Assembly: GCF_030731085.1 (NCBI RefSeq)
Contig: NZ_JASNFN010000003.1
Coordinates: forward strand, 43,017 to 107,016
Length of the DNA stretch: 64,000 nt
Direction: 5' to 3'
Origin: Blastococcus carthaginiensis
GTDB lineage: Bacteria > Actinomycetota > Actinomycetes > Mycobacteriales > Geodermatophilaceae
Both the position numbers and the translations under genes were made by a program. The notes beneath the pieces were generated by a model, which was not told where the DNA came from, ran no database searches, and saw only the letters and a list, made by a program, of their open reading frames with translations. Shown here one piece after another: positions 53,222 to 63,972 of this stretch (position 1 is its first letter; every line of letters starts with the position of its first letter).

Positions 53222-53731
53222 TCACTCCCCGACGACGGCGCCGGCCTCGTCGGTGGTGAAGTCGCGCCCCTGTGCGCCCGTGCGGACCACGGTGACCGGG
53301 CAGGCGGCGTGGTGCACCAGCTGGTCGCTCACCGACCCCAGCAGCAGACCGGCGAAGCCGCCCCGGCCGCGCGCGCCGACGACGAGCAGGCTCGCTCCCT
53401 CGGCGGCGGCGAGCAGGCCGGGCACTGGGGCGCGGTGGACGACGTGGGTGGTGACCCGGCAGGCGGGGTCGAGGCCGGCCGCCACCACGTGGGCGGCGAG
53501 CTCGTCTCGCACGGCCTGCTCCCAGTCGGCCAGCGGCGGCACGTAGCCCGGCTCCCAGGTCGCGGGCTGCGGAGCGCTCGTCATCGACCAGGCGCGGACG
53601 ACGTGCAGCTCCACGTCGGCGCGGCGGGCGAGCCGCCCGGCCCAGCGCAGCGCCTCCTGCGCGCACTTCGAGCCGTCGTGCCCGACCACGACGCCGCCCT
53701 CGACCTGAACGACCTCACGGACCTCGTCCAC
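53222..53731 (-). CDS. Universal stress protein
   Basis: A 169-aa single UspA domain: GGVVVGHDGSKCAQEALRWA at the N terminus and the ATP-binding G-2x-G-9x-GS motif in GARGRGGFAGLLLGSVSDQL. CPVTVVRTG ends the fold. It is a nucleotide-binding stress protein; GTG at 53731. It stands 80 bp upstream of the SMP-30-like gene on the same strand. Confidence 0.9.
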   Translation of the reverse strand: MDEVREVVQVEGGVVVGHDGSKCAQEALRWAGRLARRADVELHVVRAWSMTSAPQPATWEPGYVPPLADWEQAVRDELAAHVVAAGLDPACRVTTHVVHRAPVPGLLAAAEGASLLVVGARGRGGFAGLLLGSVSDQLVHHAACPVTVVRTGAQGRDFTTDEAGAVVGE

Positions 53732-53825
53732 CGCTGACCTCCTCGTCGCTGTGCGCCGGCGCGATCACCGGCCCGGCCAGCCTCTCACCACCCGCGGCCG
53801 TGCACGTCCCCGGCGCGGCGCGCCG

Positions 53826-54746
53826 TCAGCCGACGGGCTCGGCGCGTCCGCCCAGCAGAGCCAGCTCCTCGGCCGGCGGGACGCCGACGGCCTGCAGCGC
53901 CGCACCGATCCGGTCGGTCAGGCACCGCAGCGACTCCCGGGCCTGGTCGCGCTGGCGGCACAGGTCCTCGACCTCGGCGCGGACGGTGGCCAGGTGGGCG
54001 CCAGCGGCGTCGTCGGCGGCGGCGCGGTCCCGGCGCGCCTGCTCCGCCGCGGCCTCGCGCTCGGCGGCGGCCTCCGCGGCCAGCCGGTCCCGCTCCGCGG
54101 CGGCCTCGGCGGCCAGCCGGTCCCGCTCGCCGGCGCCCTCCTCGGCCAGCCGGTCCCGCTCGGCCGACGCGATGCGCAGCAGCTCCGCGGCCTCGACCTG
54201 CGCCTGCTCCAGGGCGGCGGCGCCCTCGGCCCGGTCCCGCTGCGCGTTGACCCGCAGCTGGTCGGCGACGTCGATCGCCAGCTCCTTGATCTCGTGCGCC
54301 TTGCGCAGCCGGGCATCGGCCTCCAGGCGCGCGTCGGCGCGCAGCTGCGCGGCCTCGGCCTCCGCGGCGTCCAGCACCTGCGCGGCCTGGTCCTCGGCCA
54401 GGCGCAGCACCTCCCCCACGCGGGCGCTGACCGCCGGGCGCTCCCGGCCGACCGGCTGCTCGGCGAGGAGCCGGCGGGAGATCTCCAGCTCGGTCCCGCA
54501 GGCGACGACGCGGTCGAGCAGGTGCTCGCGCTCGCGCTGTGCGGCGGCGAGCTCGTTCTCGGCCCAGGCGACGTAGTTGTCGACCTGCACCCGGTCGTAG
54601 CCGCGCACCGATCCGCGGAACGACGGCCCGTGGTCCAGCAGCACCCCCAGGCCGCCGGTCGCCCACGCGGGCGGGGCGGCGGCCCCGTCCGGCGGCACCT
54701 CCTCGTCCTGGGCACGGTTGGCGACGAATTCGACACGCCGGAGCAT
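53826..54746 (-). CDS. DivIVA-like coiled-coil protein
   Basis: A 306-aa protein. The segment FRGSVRGYDRVQVDNYVAWA near residues 45-65 is a DivIVA-type N-terminal motif. About 220 residues of uninterrupted coiled coil follow, including three copies of the AAERDRLAAE unit. DivIVA-family proteins mark curved membrane and poles. ATG at 54746 follows GGGGGG; the longer GTG frame lacks a ribosome site. Confidence 0.7.
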   Translation of the reverse strand: MLRRVEFVANRAQDEEVPPDGAAAPPAWATGGLGVLLDHGPSFRGSVRGYDRVQVDNYVAWAENELAAAQREREHLLDRVVACGTELEISRRLLAEQPVGRERPAVSARVGEVLRLAEDQAAQVLDAAEAEAAQLRADARLEADARLRKAHEIKELAIDVADQLRVNAQRDRAEGAAALEQAQVEAAELLRIASAERDRLAEEGAGERDRLAAEAAAERDRLAAEAAAEREAAAEQARRDRAAADDAAGAHLATVRAEVEDLCRQRDQARESLRCLTDRIGAALQAVGVPPAEELALLGGRAEPVG

Positions 54747-54999
54747 CCGGATGGCCCCCCTGGGAAGTAGGTGGAGCGGAATCTGCCAGAGAGCCACCGG
54801 GCGCGCGGCTCACCGTGACGGCTCCGTGACCCGTGTCGCGGTGGGCCCGGTGGTGCCACGGCGGGGTGTACCGGACCGGTTACGGATCGCTTCTACCGCG
54901 CCTCCGCACCCCCCGTCGGGGCGAGCGGGCATAGCCGGTCGGGGACGGGTGTTGACCCGGCAGAGATGATTGCACTCTCAACCAGATTTGGAGCTCGAG

Positions 55000-56142
55000 A
55001 TGCAGTTCGGCGTCTTCACCGTCAGCGACATCACCACCGACCCCACGACCGGCCGCACCCCCACCGAGGCCGAGCGGCTGAAGGCGGTGCTGGCGATCGC
55101 GCAGAAGGCCGAGGAGGTGGGGCTCGACGTCTTCGCCCTGGGCGAGCACCACAACCCGCCGTTCTTCTCCTCCTCCCCCACGACGACGCTGGCCTGGATC
55201 GCGGCGCGGACGCGGACCCTGCAGCTGTCGACGTCGACGACGTTGATCACCACCAACGACCCGGTGAAGATCGCCGAGGACTACGCGATGCTGCAGCACC
55301 TGGCCGAGGGCCGGGTCGACCTGATGATGGGTCGCGGCAACACCGGCCCCGTCTACCCGTGGTTCGGGCAGGACATCCGCAACGGCATCGAGCTGGCGGT
55401 GGAGAACTACGCGCTGCTGCGCCGGCTCTGGACCGAGGACGTCGTCGACTGGTCCGGCCGGTTCCGCACGCCCCTGCAGGGCTTCACCTCCACGCCTCGC
55501 CCGCTCGACGGCGTCCCGCCGTTCGTGTGGCACGGCTCGATCCGCTCCCCGCAGATCGCCGAGCAGGCCGCGTACTACGGCGACGGCTTCTTCCACAACC
55601 ACATCTTCTGGCCGGCCGAGCACACCCGGCGGATGGTCGAGTTCTACCGCCGCCGGTACGAGCACTACGGCCACGGCGCCGCCGACCAGGCGATCGTCGG
55701 GCTCGGCGGGCAGGTGTTCATGCGGAAGAACAGCCAGGACGCCGTCGCCGAGTTCCGGCCGTACTTCGACAACGCGCCCGTCTACGGCCACGGCCCCTCG
55801 CTGGAGGACTTCAGCCGGGAGACCCCGCTGACCGTGGGCAGCCCGCAGCAGGTGATCGAGCGGACGCTGGGCTTCCGCGACTACGTCGGTGACTACCAGC
55901 GGCAGCTGTTCCTCATCGACCACGCCGGGCTGCCGCTGAAGACCGTCCTCGAGCAGCTGGACCTCCTGGGCGAGGAGGTCGTCCCGGTGCTCCGCCGCGA
56001 GTTCGCCGCGCTGAAGCCCGCGCACGTCCCCGACGCGCCGACCCACGCCTCGCGGGTCGCCGCCGCCGGCGGCGCTGCGGACCGCACGGTGCACGCCCCG
56101 GCCGACGACGTGACCGGCCGGGTGCGGGACGAGGTCCGATGA
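55000..56142 (+). CDS. Luciferase-like flavin monooxygenase (CE1758 family)
   Basis: A 380-aa LLM-class protein: FGVFTVSDI, FALGEHHNPPFFSSSP, TTLITTNDPVKIAEDYAMLQ, and MMGRGNTGPVYPWFG. The family uses reduced FMN and O2. Its neighbour encodes the matching FMN reductase with a 4-bp ATGA overlap, a pairing typical of the CE1758/CE1759 two-component type. ATG at 55000 follows TTGGAG. Upstream 54962-54995 is unusually AT-rich and likely holds the promoter. Confidence 0.85.
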   Translation: MQFGVFTVSDITTDPTTGRTPTEAERLKAVLAIAQKAEEVGLDVFALGEHHNPPFFSSSPTTTLAWIAARTRTLQLSTSTTLITTNDPVKIAEDYAMLQHLAEGRVDLMMGRGNTGPVYPWFGQDIRNGIELAVENYALLRRLWTEDVVDWSGRFRTPLQGFTSTPRPLDGVPPFVWHGSIRSPQIAEQAAYYGDGFFHNHIFWPAEHTRRMVEFYRRRYEHYGHGAADQAIVGLGGQVFMRKNSQDAVAEFRPYFDNAPVYGHGPSLEDFSRETPLTVGSPQQVIERTLGFRDYVGDYQRQLFLIDHAGLPLKTVLEQLDLLGEEVVPVLRREFAALKPAHVPDAPTHASRVAAAGGAADRTVHAPADDVTGRVRDEVR

Positions 56143-56759
56143 GCACCCGCACCCTCGCAGTGGTCAGCGCCGGGCTGTCGACGCCGTCGTCCACCCGGCT
56201 GCTGGCCGACCGGCTCACGACGGCGACGGTCGAGGCGCTGCCCGAGCGCGGCGTCGCGGTCACCGTCGAGGTCGTCGAGCTGCGGCAGCACGCCCGCGAC
56301 CTCGCCGACAACCTGACCACCGGGTTCGCCAACCAGGCGCTGCGCGGCGCGGTGGACACCGTCGTCGGCGCCGACGGGCTGATCGCCGTCACGCCGATCT
56401 TCTCGGCGTCCTACAGCGGGCTGTTCAAGACCTTCGTCGACGTCCTGGAGAAAGACGCGCTGACCGGGAAGCCGGTGCTCCTGGGCGCCACCGCCGGCAC
56501 CGCCCGGCACTCGCTGGCGCTGGAGCACGCCATGCGGCCGCTGTTCGCCCACCTGCGGGCGATGGTGGTCCCCACGGCCGTCTTCGCCGCCCCGGAGGAC
56601 TGGGCGGGTGGGGACACCGCGACGCCGGGGCTGACCGGCCGGGTGCGCCGCGCGGCCGGCGAGCTCGCCGACCTGGTGGCCGGCCGCCCCCCGGCCGCCC
56701 CGGCCGATCCGTTCGCCGACCCCGCGACCTCCTTCGAGGACCTGCTCCGCGGGAGCTGA
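56139..56759 (+). CDS. NAD(P)H-dependent FMN reductase (CE1759 family)
   Basis: A 206-aa flavodoxin-fold reductase: LAVVSAGLSTPSSTRLLADR binds FMN phosphate, VTPIFSASYSGLFKTFVDVL and LLGATAGTARHSLALE follow. It supplies reduced FMN to the upstream luciferase-like monooxygenase. ATG at 56139 overlaps that gene. Downstream lies the second G/C homopolymer tract. Confidence 0.88.
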   Translation: MSTRTLAVVSAGLSTPSSTRLLADRLTTATVEALPERGVAVTVEVVELRQHARDLADNLTTGFANQALRGAVDTVVGADGLIAVTPIFSASYSGLFKTFVDVLEKDALTGKPVLLGATAGTARHSLALEHAMRPLFAHLRAMVVPTAVFAAPEDWAGGDTATPGLTGRVRRAAGELADLVAGRPPAAPADPFADPATSFEDLLRGS

Positions 56760-56769
56760 GCTGCCGGCC

Positions 56770-56883
56770 GGGGGGGGGGCCCCCCCCCCCCCCCCCCGCC
56801 CGCGGGAGACCAGATTCGGCACCCGCGCCGGGCGGCGGGGGGGGGGCGGGGGCCCGCCCGCCCCCCCCCCCCCCCCCCCCCCC
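56770..56883. repeat. G/C homopolymer tract between convergent genes
   Basis: A run of Gs passes into a long C run (about 56770-56797). After 35 bp of ordinary sequence there is a second G run (10 Gs from 56837) and 23 Cs at 56861-56883. No coding. Like 24054-24118 it sits where a terminator hairpin between convergent genes is expected. Confidence 0.75.
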
Positions 56884-56891
56884 GCGGCGGG

Positions 56892-57068
56892 TCAGTCCTG
56901 TTCCTCCTCGAGGACGCCCTCCTCGCCGCCGCCTTCCTCCTCCACGATGCCGCCCTCGTCGAGCGGCTCCTCACCACCACAGGCGGTCATGGTGAACGAG
57001 GCGGCCGCGATGGCCACCCCGGCGGCGGCCGAGCGCCAGCGACGGTTGGGCAGAGAGGTACGGCTCAT
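56892..57068 (-). CDS. Small acidic lipoprotein
   Basis: A 58-aa predicted lipoprotein. It has an N-terminal RRWRS basic patch, hydrophobic AAAGVAIAAASF and lipobox TMTAC at about residue 30. The mature part is only about 29 residues, nearly half of them glutamate (EEEGGGEEG). ATG at 57068 follows GGAGGAG with good spacing. It is not recognised; the tail could bind cations or cell-wall partners. The ORF is short but the signal and ribosome site make it credible. Confidence 0.65.
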   Translation of the reverse strand: MSRTSLPNRRWRSAAAGVAIAAASFTMTACGGEEPLDEGGIVEEEGGGEEGVLEEEQD

Positions 57069-57207
57069 GGGGTTCTCCTCCAGGTCGGCCGGCCGCAACC
57101 GGCAACGGGGTGGTGCCACGGGACCTGTGTCCGCGACCCCTTCGCCCCATCCCCGCCCCGCACCGACGTTCATGGATCCGTAATACGGCCCCGAGGGGTC
57201 CGGCGAA

Positions 57208-58782
57208 TCAGCCGACGGCGTCCGGCGACGGCGGCGCGCTGCCGCCCTCGGGGGCCTCCCCCGTCATGAGCGCGGTGATCGCCGCGCGGTCCGCGGGCGA
57301 GGGCAGGCCCCACTCCGGCTCGTAGTCGTACACCTCGCGCAGCGGCGAGGACGTGGTGCGCCCGGTGAGCACCTCCACCGACCCGGTGTCGATGAGGCCG
57401 GGGTGCGCGACGCCGCACGCCTCGGACACCTTCACCAGGTCGCGGCGCAGGGTGCTGATGTAGTTGGCCGCGCGCACCGACTTCAGCTCCGGGTCCAGGC
57501 CGCGGGTCAGCCACGCGTTCTGGGTCGCCACCCCGGTCGGGCAGGTGTCGGTGTGGCACTTCTGCGCCTGGATGCAGCCGATCGCGAGCATCGCCTCCCG
57601 GCCCACGTTCACCATGTCGCAGCCCAGCGCGAAGGCCACCACCGCGTTGTCGGGCAGCCCGAGCTTGCCGGCACCGACGAACACCACGTCCTCGGCCAGC
57701 CCCTTGCGCGCGAACGTCGCGTAGACCCGGGCGAAGCCGAGCTGGAACGGCAGCGACACCGAGTCGGTGAAGATCAGCGGTGCGGCGCCGGTGCCGCCCT
57801 CCCCGCCGTCGACGGTCACGAAGTCGACCCCGCGGTCGCCGGCCGCCATCAGGTCGGTCAGCTCCTCCCAGAACGCCATGTCCCCGACGGCGGACTTGAT
57901 GCCGACCGGCAGCCCGGTCTCCGCGGCCAGCAGCTCCACCCAGTCCAGCAGGCTGTCGGCGTCGGAGAACTCGGCGTGCCGCGAGGGGCTGATGCAGTCC
58001 ACGCCCTCGGGCACCCCGCGCGCCGCCGCGATCTCCGCCGACACCTTGGCCGCGGGGAGCACGCCGCCGAGGCCCGGTTTCGCGCCCTGGCTGAGCTTGA
58101 TCTCCAGCGCCCGCACCGGCGCCCCGGCGACGAGGTCCTTCAGCCGGTCCAGGTCGAAGCGGCCGTGCTCGTCGCGGCAGCCGAAGTAGGCGGTGCCGAT
58201 CTGGAAGACCAGGTCGCCGCCGTGGCGGTGGTGGCGGGAGACGCCCCCCTCCCCCGTGTTGTGCAGGCAGCCGGCCAGCGCCGCTCCCCGGTTGAGCGCC
58301 TCCACCGCCTGCGCCGACAGGGAGCCGAAGCTCATCGCGCTGATGTTCACCACCGACGACGGCCGGAAGGGGGCGGCCCGGCCGCGGGCGGCCCCGAGCA
58401 CCTTGGCGCAGGGCAGGTCGACGTCCTGCCCCGCGTGCACGTCGGTCGCCGGCACGGCCGGCCCGAAGGTGCGGTGGTTGATCACCGGGTAACCGGCGGT
58501 GAACTCCAGGTCGTTGTCGGTGCCGAAGGAGAAGTAGTTGTTGGCCCGCTTGCTCGAGGCGTAGACCCAGCGCCGCTGGTCGCGGGTGAACGGGCGCTCC
58601 TCGTTGTTGCCGGCGACCAGGTACTGGCGCAGCTCCGGCCCGATCGACTCCAGCAGGTAGCGGGCGTGCCCCACCAGCGGGTAGTTGCGCAGCAGCGTGT
58701 GCTCCCGCTGCAGCAGGTCACGGACGGCGACGGCGGCGAGCGCGCCGAGGCCGGCGGCCGCGGCACGTGGGAGGAGCGGCAT
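57208..58782 (-). CDS. FMN-binding glutamate-synthase-like protein
   Basis: A 524-aa protein of the glutamate synthase FMN-domain family: an N-terminal membrane-like helix, VNISAMSFGSLSAQAVEALN, HNTGEGGVSRHH, EIKLSQGAKPGLGG, TVDGGEGGTGAAPL, and the cysteine cluster CIQAQKCHTDTCPTGVATQ. It lacks the amidotransferase and GXGXG domains of GltB, so it is not full glutamate synthase. It probably acts as a stand-alone oxidoreductase; the true reaction is unknown. Confidence 0.85.
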   Translation of the reverse strand: MPLLPRAAAAGLGALAAVAVRDLLQREHTLLRNYPLVGHARYLLESIGPELRQYLVAGNNEERPFTRDQRRWVYASSKRANNYFSFGTDNDLEFTAGYPVINHRTFGPAVPATDVHAGQDVDLPCAKVLGAARGRAAPFRPSSVVNISAMSFGSLSAQAVEALNRGAALAGCLHNTGEGGVSRHHRHGGDLVFQIGTAYFGCRDEHGRFDLDRLKDLVAGAPVRALEIKLSQGAKPGLGGVLPAAKVSAEIAAARGVPEGVDCISPSRHAEFSDADSLLDWVELLAAETGLPVGIKSAVGDMAFWEELTDLMAAGDRGVDFVTVDGGEGGTGAAPLIFTDSVSLPFQLGFARVYATFARKGLAEDVVFVGAGKLGLPDNAVVAFALGCDMVNVGREAMLAIGCIQAQKCHTDTCPTGVATQNAWLTRGLDPELKSVRAANYISTLRRDLVKVSEACGVAHPGLIDTGSVEVLTGRTTSSPLREVYDYEPEWGLPSPADRAAITALMTGEAPEGGSAPPSPDAVG

Positions 58783-58839
58783 GCCCCACTATGGCGCGCC
58801 CGGGACCCCCGCGCAGGAGGTGCCCCCCGCCGGCCGCCG

Positions 58840-60300
<1,461 letters not shown>

Positions 60301-60315
60301 GGGTCCTCCGCAGGG

Positions 60316-61869
60316 TCAGGTGGGTGTGGGCGGCACGTCGTCCAGGGCGTCGAGCGTGGTCAGGACGTCGGCCAGGGCCGTGGTGGACCGGTCGACGAGG
60401 GGGCGCAGCTGCCGGTACACCGCGACCGCGTCCGGGTCGGGCAGCACCGGCTCGTGGACGGCGACCAGCGCGGTGGCGGCCGTGAGGTCGGGCAGCGCGC
60501 CGAGGGCGTGCCAGCCGAGCAGGCAGGCGCCGAGGCCGGTGCCCTCGGGGGAGTCGGCCACCCGCACCGGCAGGTCCAGGGCCGCGGCCAGCGTGCGGAT
60601 CCACAGGGGTGAGGCGACCGCGCCGCCGGTGGCGCGCACCTCGCGCACCGGCACGTCGGTCGCGGCGAAGGCGTCGCGCACCAGCGCCAGCTGCTGGCAG
60701 ACGCCCTCGACGGCGGCGCGCACCAGGTGCGGGCGGCGGTGCTCGCGGCGCAGCCCGAGGTAGGCGCCGCGCATCCCCGAGCGCCACCACGGCGCCCGCT
60801 CGCCGAGCAGGTAGGGCAGGCACAGCAGCCCGGAGCTGCCGACCGGCACCGCCGCGGCCTCCTCGAGCAGCCGGGCGTCGAGGTCGTCGGCGGCCTCCCC
60901 CACCGGGCCGTCCGCATCCCCGGGACCGGCGGCCAGCGCCTGCGCGGCCCAGCGCACCACCGACCCGCCGTTGTTGATGGCGCCGCCGACGACCCAGGCG
61001 TCGTCGGTGAGCGCGTAGCAGAAGAGCCGGCGGCCCGCATCCACCGTCGGACGGGGGACGACGACGCGCATCGCCCCGCTGGTGCCCAGCGACACGGCCG
61101 CGACGTCCGAGCTGACCGCGCCGACGCCGAGGTTGGCCAGCACCCCGTCGGAGGCGCCGACCACCACGGGCAGGCCGGGCGGCAGACCGGTCGCGGCGGC
61201 CACCTCCGACCGCAGGCCGGGCAGCACCGCCGTCGTCGGCAGCACCTCCCCCAGCTGGCCGGGGCGCACGCCGGCGATGCTCATCGCCTCCTCGTCCCAG
61301 CGCCCGCCGCGGATGTCGTAGAGGCCGGTGGCCGACGCGCAGGACCGGTCGAGCACGTGCCGGCCGCCGCAGAGGGCGGCCACCACCAGCTCCTTGACCC
61401 CGCCCCAGCGGGGCACGCCGGCCACCCGCGTGGCGTCCTCCGCGCGTTCCCACGAGAGCTTCACCAGCGGCGACATGGCGTGCACCGGGGTGCCGGTGCG
61501 GGCGTGCAGGTCGGCGGCGCGACCGTCGGCCACCAGCGCCTGGGCCCACTGCGCGGCGCGGTCGTCGGCCCAGGTCACCACCGGGCCCAGCGGGCTGCCC
61601 TCGTCGTCCATGGGCACCAGGCCGTGCATCGCCGCGCTGAGCGAGACGGCGACGACGGTGTCACCGCGGTCGCGGGCCAGGGCGGCGACCTCCCCCAGCG
61701 CCTCGACGGCGGCCGCGGTCAGCCGCCCGGCGTCGAGCTCGGCGCGACCGGGGGCGGGGACGAGCAGCGGGTAGGCCACGCTGGCGACGTCGCGGACGCG
61801 GCCGTCGGTGCCCGCGGTGACCGCCTTCGTCGCCGTGGTGCCCGAGTCCAGCCCGACCACGACGTCCAC
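60316..61869 (-). CDS. gntK: FGGY-type gluconokinase
   Basis: A 517-aa FGGY carbohydrate kinase: VVGLDSGTTATKAVT phosphate-binding motif at the N terminus, MHGLVPMDDEGSPLGPVVTW, SLGTSGAMRVVV, and ATGGAVASPLWIRTLAAAL. Actinobacterial gluconokinases of this type phosphorylate D-gluconate to 6-phosphogluconate. GTG at 61869 after GAGGGGG is preferred over an upstream frame. The adjacent GntP supports the substrate. Confidence 0.85.
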   Translation of the reverse strand: MDVVVGLDSGTTATKAVTAGTDGRVRDVASVAYPLLVPAPGRAELDAGRLTAAAVEALGEVAALARDRGDTVVAVSLSAAMHGLVPMDDEGSPLGPVVTWADDRAAQWAQALVADGRAADLHARTGTPVHAMSPLVKLSWERAEDATRVAGVPRWGGVKELVVAALCGGRHVLDRSCASATGLYDIRGGRWDEEAMSIAGVRPGQLGEVLPTTAVLPGLRSEVAAATGLPPGLPVVVGASDGVLANLGVGAVSSDVAAVSLGTSGAMRVVVPRPTVDAGRRLFCYALTDDAWVVGGAINNGGSVVRWAAQALAAGPGDADGPVGEAADDLDARLLEEAAAVPVGSSGLLCLPYLLGERAPWWRSGMRGAYLGLRREHRRPHLVRAAVEGVCQQLALVRDAFAATDVPVREVRATGGAVASPLWIRTLAAALDLPVRVADSPEGTGLGACLLGWHALGALPDLTAATALVAVHEPVLPDPDAVAVYRQLRPLVDRSTTALADVLTTLDALDDVPPTPT

Positions 61870-61944
61870 GGGCACCCCCTCACCGGCTCGTCCGCTGGCC
61901 GCATCGTGCCCGTGCACGAGCGGAGCGGCAACAGGCCGTTCCGG

Positions 61945-63276
61945 TCAGCCGGCCGAAGGGCCCCCGCGCAGCCGCTGCCGGACCGCGGCGTGCAGGGGCT
62001 GCAGCACCACGCCGTCCCGGGCGAGCCGGGCTCGGAGCTGCTTGCGGTGCCGCACCACACCGGCCAGCCCGATCGCCCAGAACAGGTACTGGACGGAGAA
62101 CGCGGCCCGGAAGGCGTCCAGGTCGTAGGCGGTCGAGGCGCCCGGGGTGAGCAGGTCCAGCACCGCCCCGACGGCCAGGATGGTCAGCAGCGAGGCCACG
62201 AAGCCGCCGACGTTGACCACGCCGCTCGCGCTGCCCTGCCGCTCCACCGGGTTCTCGGTGCGGGCGTAGTCGAAGCCGATCATCGACCCGGGCCCGTTGG
62301 TGCCCAGGACGACGACCAGCAGCACGAGCAGCGGCAGCGGGGCACGGCCGGGCCACAGGAGCACGAGGGTCCAGGCGCTCGCCGTCGCCGCGAGGATGCC
62401 GAAGACCAGGACCGAGCGGCGCAGCGGCCACCGGGCGCAGAGCCGACCCAGCGCCGGGCCCACACCCATGCCGACCAGCACCAGCAGCGTGAGCAGGGCC
62501 GCCGCGATGCCCGGCGAGAGGCCCTGGCCGACCACCAGGAAGGGGTAGCCCCACAGCAGCGCGAACACCGTGCCCGAGAACTGGGTGACCAGGTGGGTGT
62601 AGAGGCCGATGCGGGTGCCGGGCTCGGCCCAGGTGTCGGCGAGCCCCCGGCGCAGCTGGGCCAGGTCCGGCACGGCCGGGCGGGCGGTGCCGTCGGGCGC
62701 GTCCCGCAACGCGAGGAGCACCAGCAGCGCGACGAGGGCACCGGTGGCCGCCGCCCCCAGGAAGGTCGCCGTCCAGGAGGTGGTGTGCAGCAGGGTGACC
62801 AGCGGGTAGGCCGCGACGATCGAACCGACCTGCCCGAGGATCCCGGTGAGCTGGGTGATCAGCGGCGCGGCCGACCCGGGGAACCAGAAGGAGACGACCC
62901 GGAGCACGCTGATGAACGTCATCGCGTCGCCCGCGCCGACGAGCACGCGTGCGGCGACCGCGGTGGGCACGTCACCCGCGAGCGCCAGCACCAGCTGCCC
63001 GGCCGCCATGGTCACCGCGCCGGCGAGGATCATCCGGCGGGATCCGAAGCGGTCGAGCGCGACGCCGACCGGCACCTGGAGGCCGGCGTAGACGGCCAGC
63101 TGCAGCACGAGGAACAGCGACACCGCGGAGGCGCCGGCCGAGAAGCGTTCCTGCGCCTCGACGGCGGCCACGCCGAGCGACGAGCGGTGGAAGACGGCGA
63201 CCGCGTACGCCAGCAGACCCACGGCCCACATCGCGTAGGCGCGGCCCGACGGGCGGGCGCGGTCGACGGAGGTCAC
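61945..63276 (-). CDS. MFS transporter
   Basis: A 443-aa major facilitator with 12 membrane segments. The loop 2-3 motif is GVALDRFGSRRMILAGA. FHRSSLGVAAVEAQERF at helix 1 resembles nitrate/oxalate- or sugar-acid-type carriers. GTG at 63276. It is 75 bp upstream of gntK on the same strand and may join that transcript. Substrate not assignable. Confidence 0.82.
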   Translation of the reverse strand: MTSVDRARPSGRAYAMWAVGLLAYAVAVFHRSSLGVAAVEAQERFSAGASAVSLFLVLQLAVYAGLQVPVGVALDRFGSRRMILAGAVTMAAGQLVLALAGDVPTAVAARVLVGAGDAMTFISVLRVVSFWFPGSAAPLITQLTGILGQVGSIVAAYPLVTLLHTTSWTATFLGAAATGALVALLVLLALRDAPDGTARPAVPDLAQLRRGLADTWAEPGTRIGLYTHLVTQFSGTVFALLWGYPFLVVGQGLSPGIAAALLTLLVLVGMGVGPALGRLCARWPLRRSVLVFGILAATASAWTLVLLWPGRAPLPLLVLLVVVLGTNGPGSMIGFDYARTENPVERQGSASGVVNVGGFVASLLTILAVGAVLDLLTPGASTAYDLDAFRAAFSVQYLFWAIGLAGVVRHRKQLRARLARDGVVLQPLHAAVRQRLRGGPSAG

Positions 63277-63570
63277 CTGAGGAGGACACCACGGCCGTCC
63301 GCCACCTTCCCGGGCGGCCGGTGAGTTCGCTCACCCCCGGCCGTGGGCACCGCCTGCTGCCGGTCGGGGTCGGCCCGCTGCGGCTGCGGCGTGCCCGGGC
63401 CGCGCCCGCGATGACCGCCGGCCGGGTGGCACCGGCCCGGGCGTGATCGACACCGCTGCCCGGGACGACTACTCCCGTGCCGGTCAGGGCAGGAGCAGGC
63501 CGTCGCCGGCCGGCGACCCACTCCCGGCCGGCCGCAGCCGTCCGTCCCCGAGACGAGAGGAGCGCCGTCC

Positions 63571-63972
63571 ATGGCGTCCGTCATCCACTACACGATCGCG
63601 ACCGAGGCCGAGAAGAGCCCGGACTTCCGCCGGGTCCTCTGGACCGGGAAGAACACCCAGCTGGTCATCATGACCATCCCGCCGGGTGGTGAGATCGGCG
63701 AGGAGACGCACGAGGACATCGACCAGATCCTCACCTTCGTCAGCGGCATCGGGAAGGCCGTCGTCTCCGGCAGCGAGAAGAACGTGGCGCAGGGCGACCT
63801 GGTCGTGGTCCCCGCCGGCACGAAGCACAACTTCCTCAACACCGGGGAGAACCCGCTGGTGCTGTACACGGTCTACGGCCCGCCTGAGCACGCCGACGGC
63901 GCGGTGCACAAGACCAAGGAGGAGGCCGACGAGGCCGAGGAGTCGGGCAAGGACGAGCCGCCGACGTCCTGA
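63571..63972 (+). CDS. Cupin-domain protein
   Basis: A 133-aa protein with a cupin barrel. Metal-ligand motif 1 reads as GGEIGEETHEDIDQILTFVSG (one His and one Glu visible); motif 2 is PAGTKHNFLNTGENPL. A charged tail (EEADEAEESGKDE) follows. ATG at 63571 follows AGAGGAG. Enzyme activity cannot be inferred. It ends close to the window edge. Confidence 0.82.
   Translation: MASVIHYTIATEAEKSPDFRRVLWTGKNTQLVIMTIPPGGEIGEETHEDIDQILTFVSGIGKAVVSGSEKNVAQGDLVVVPAGTKHNFLNTGENPLVLYTVYGPPEHADGAVHKTKEEADEAEESGKDEPPTS

Noticed and set aside
57208..58782. Glutamate synthase large subunit
   Set aside because: There is no N-terminal amidotransferase with Cys1 and no C-terminal GXGXG domain, and no small subunit nearby.
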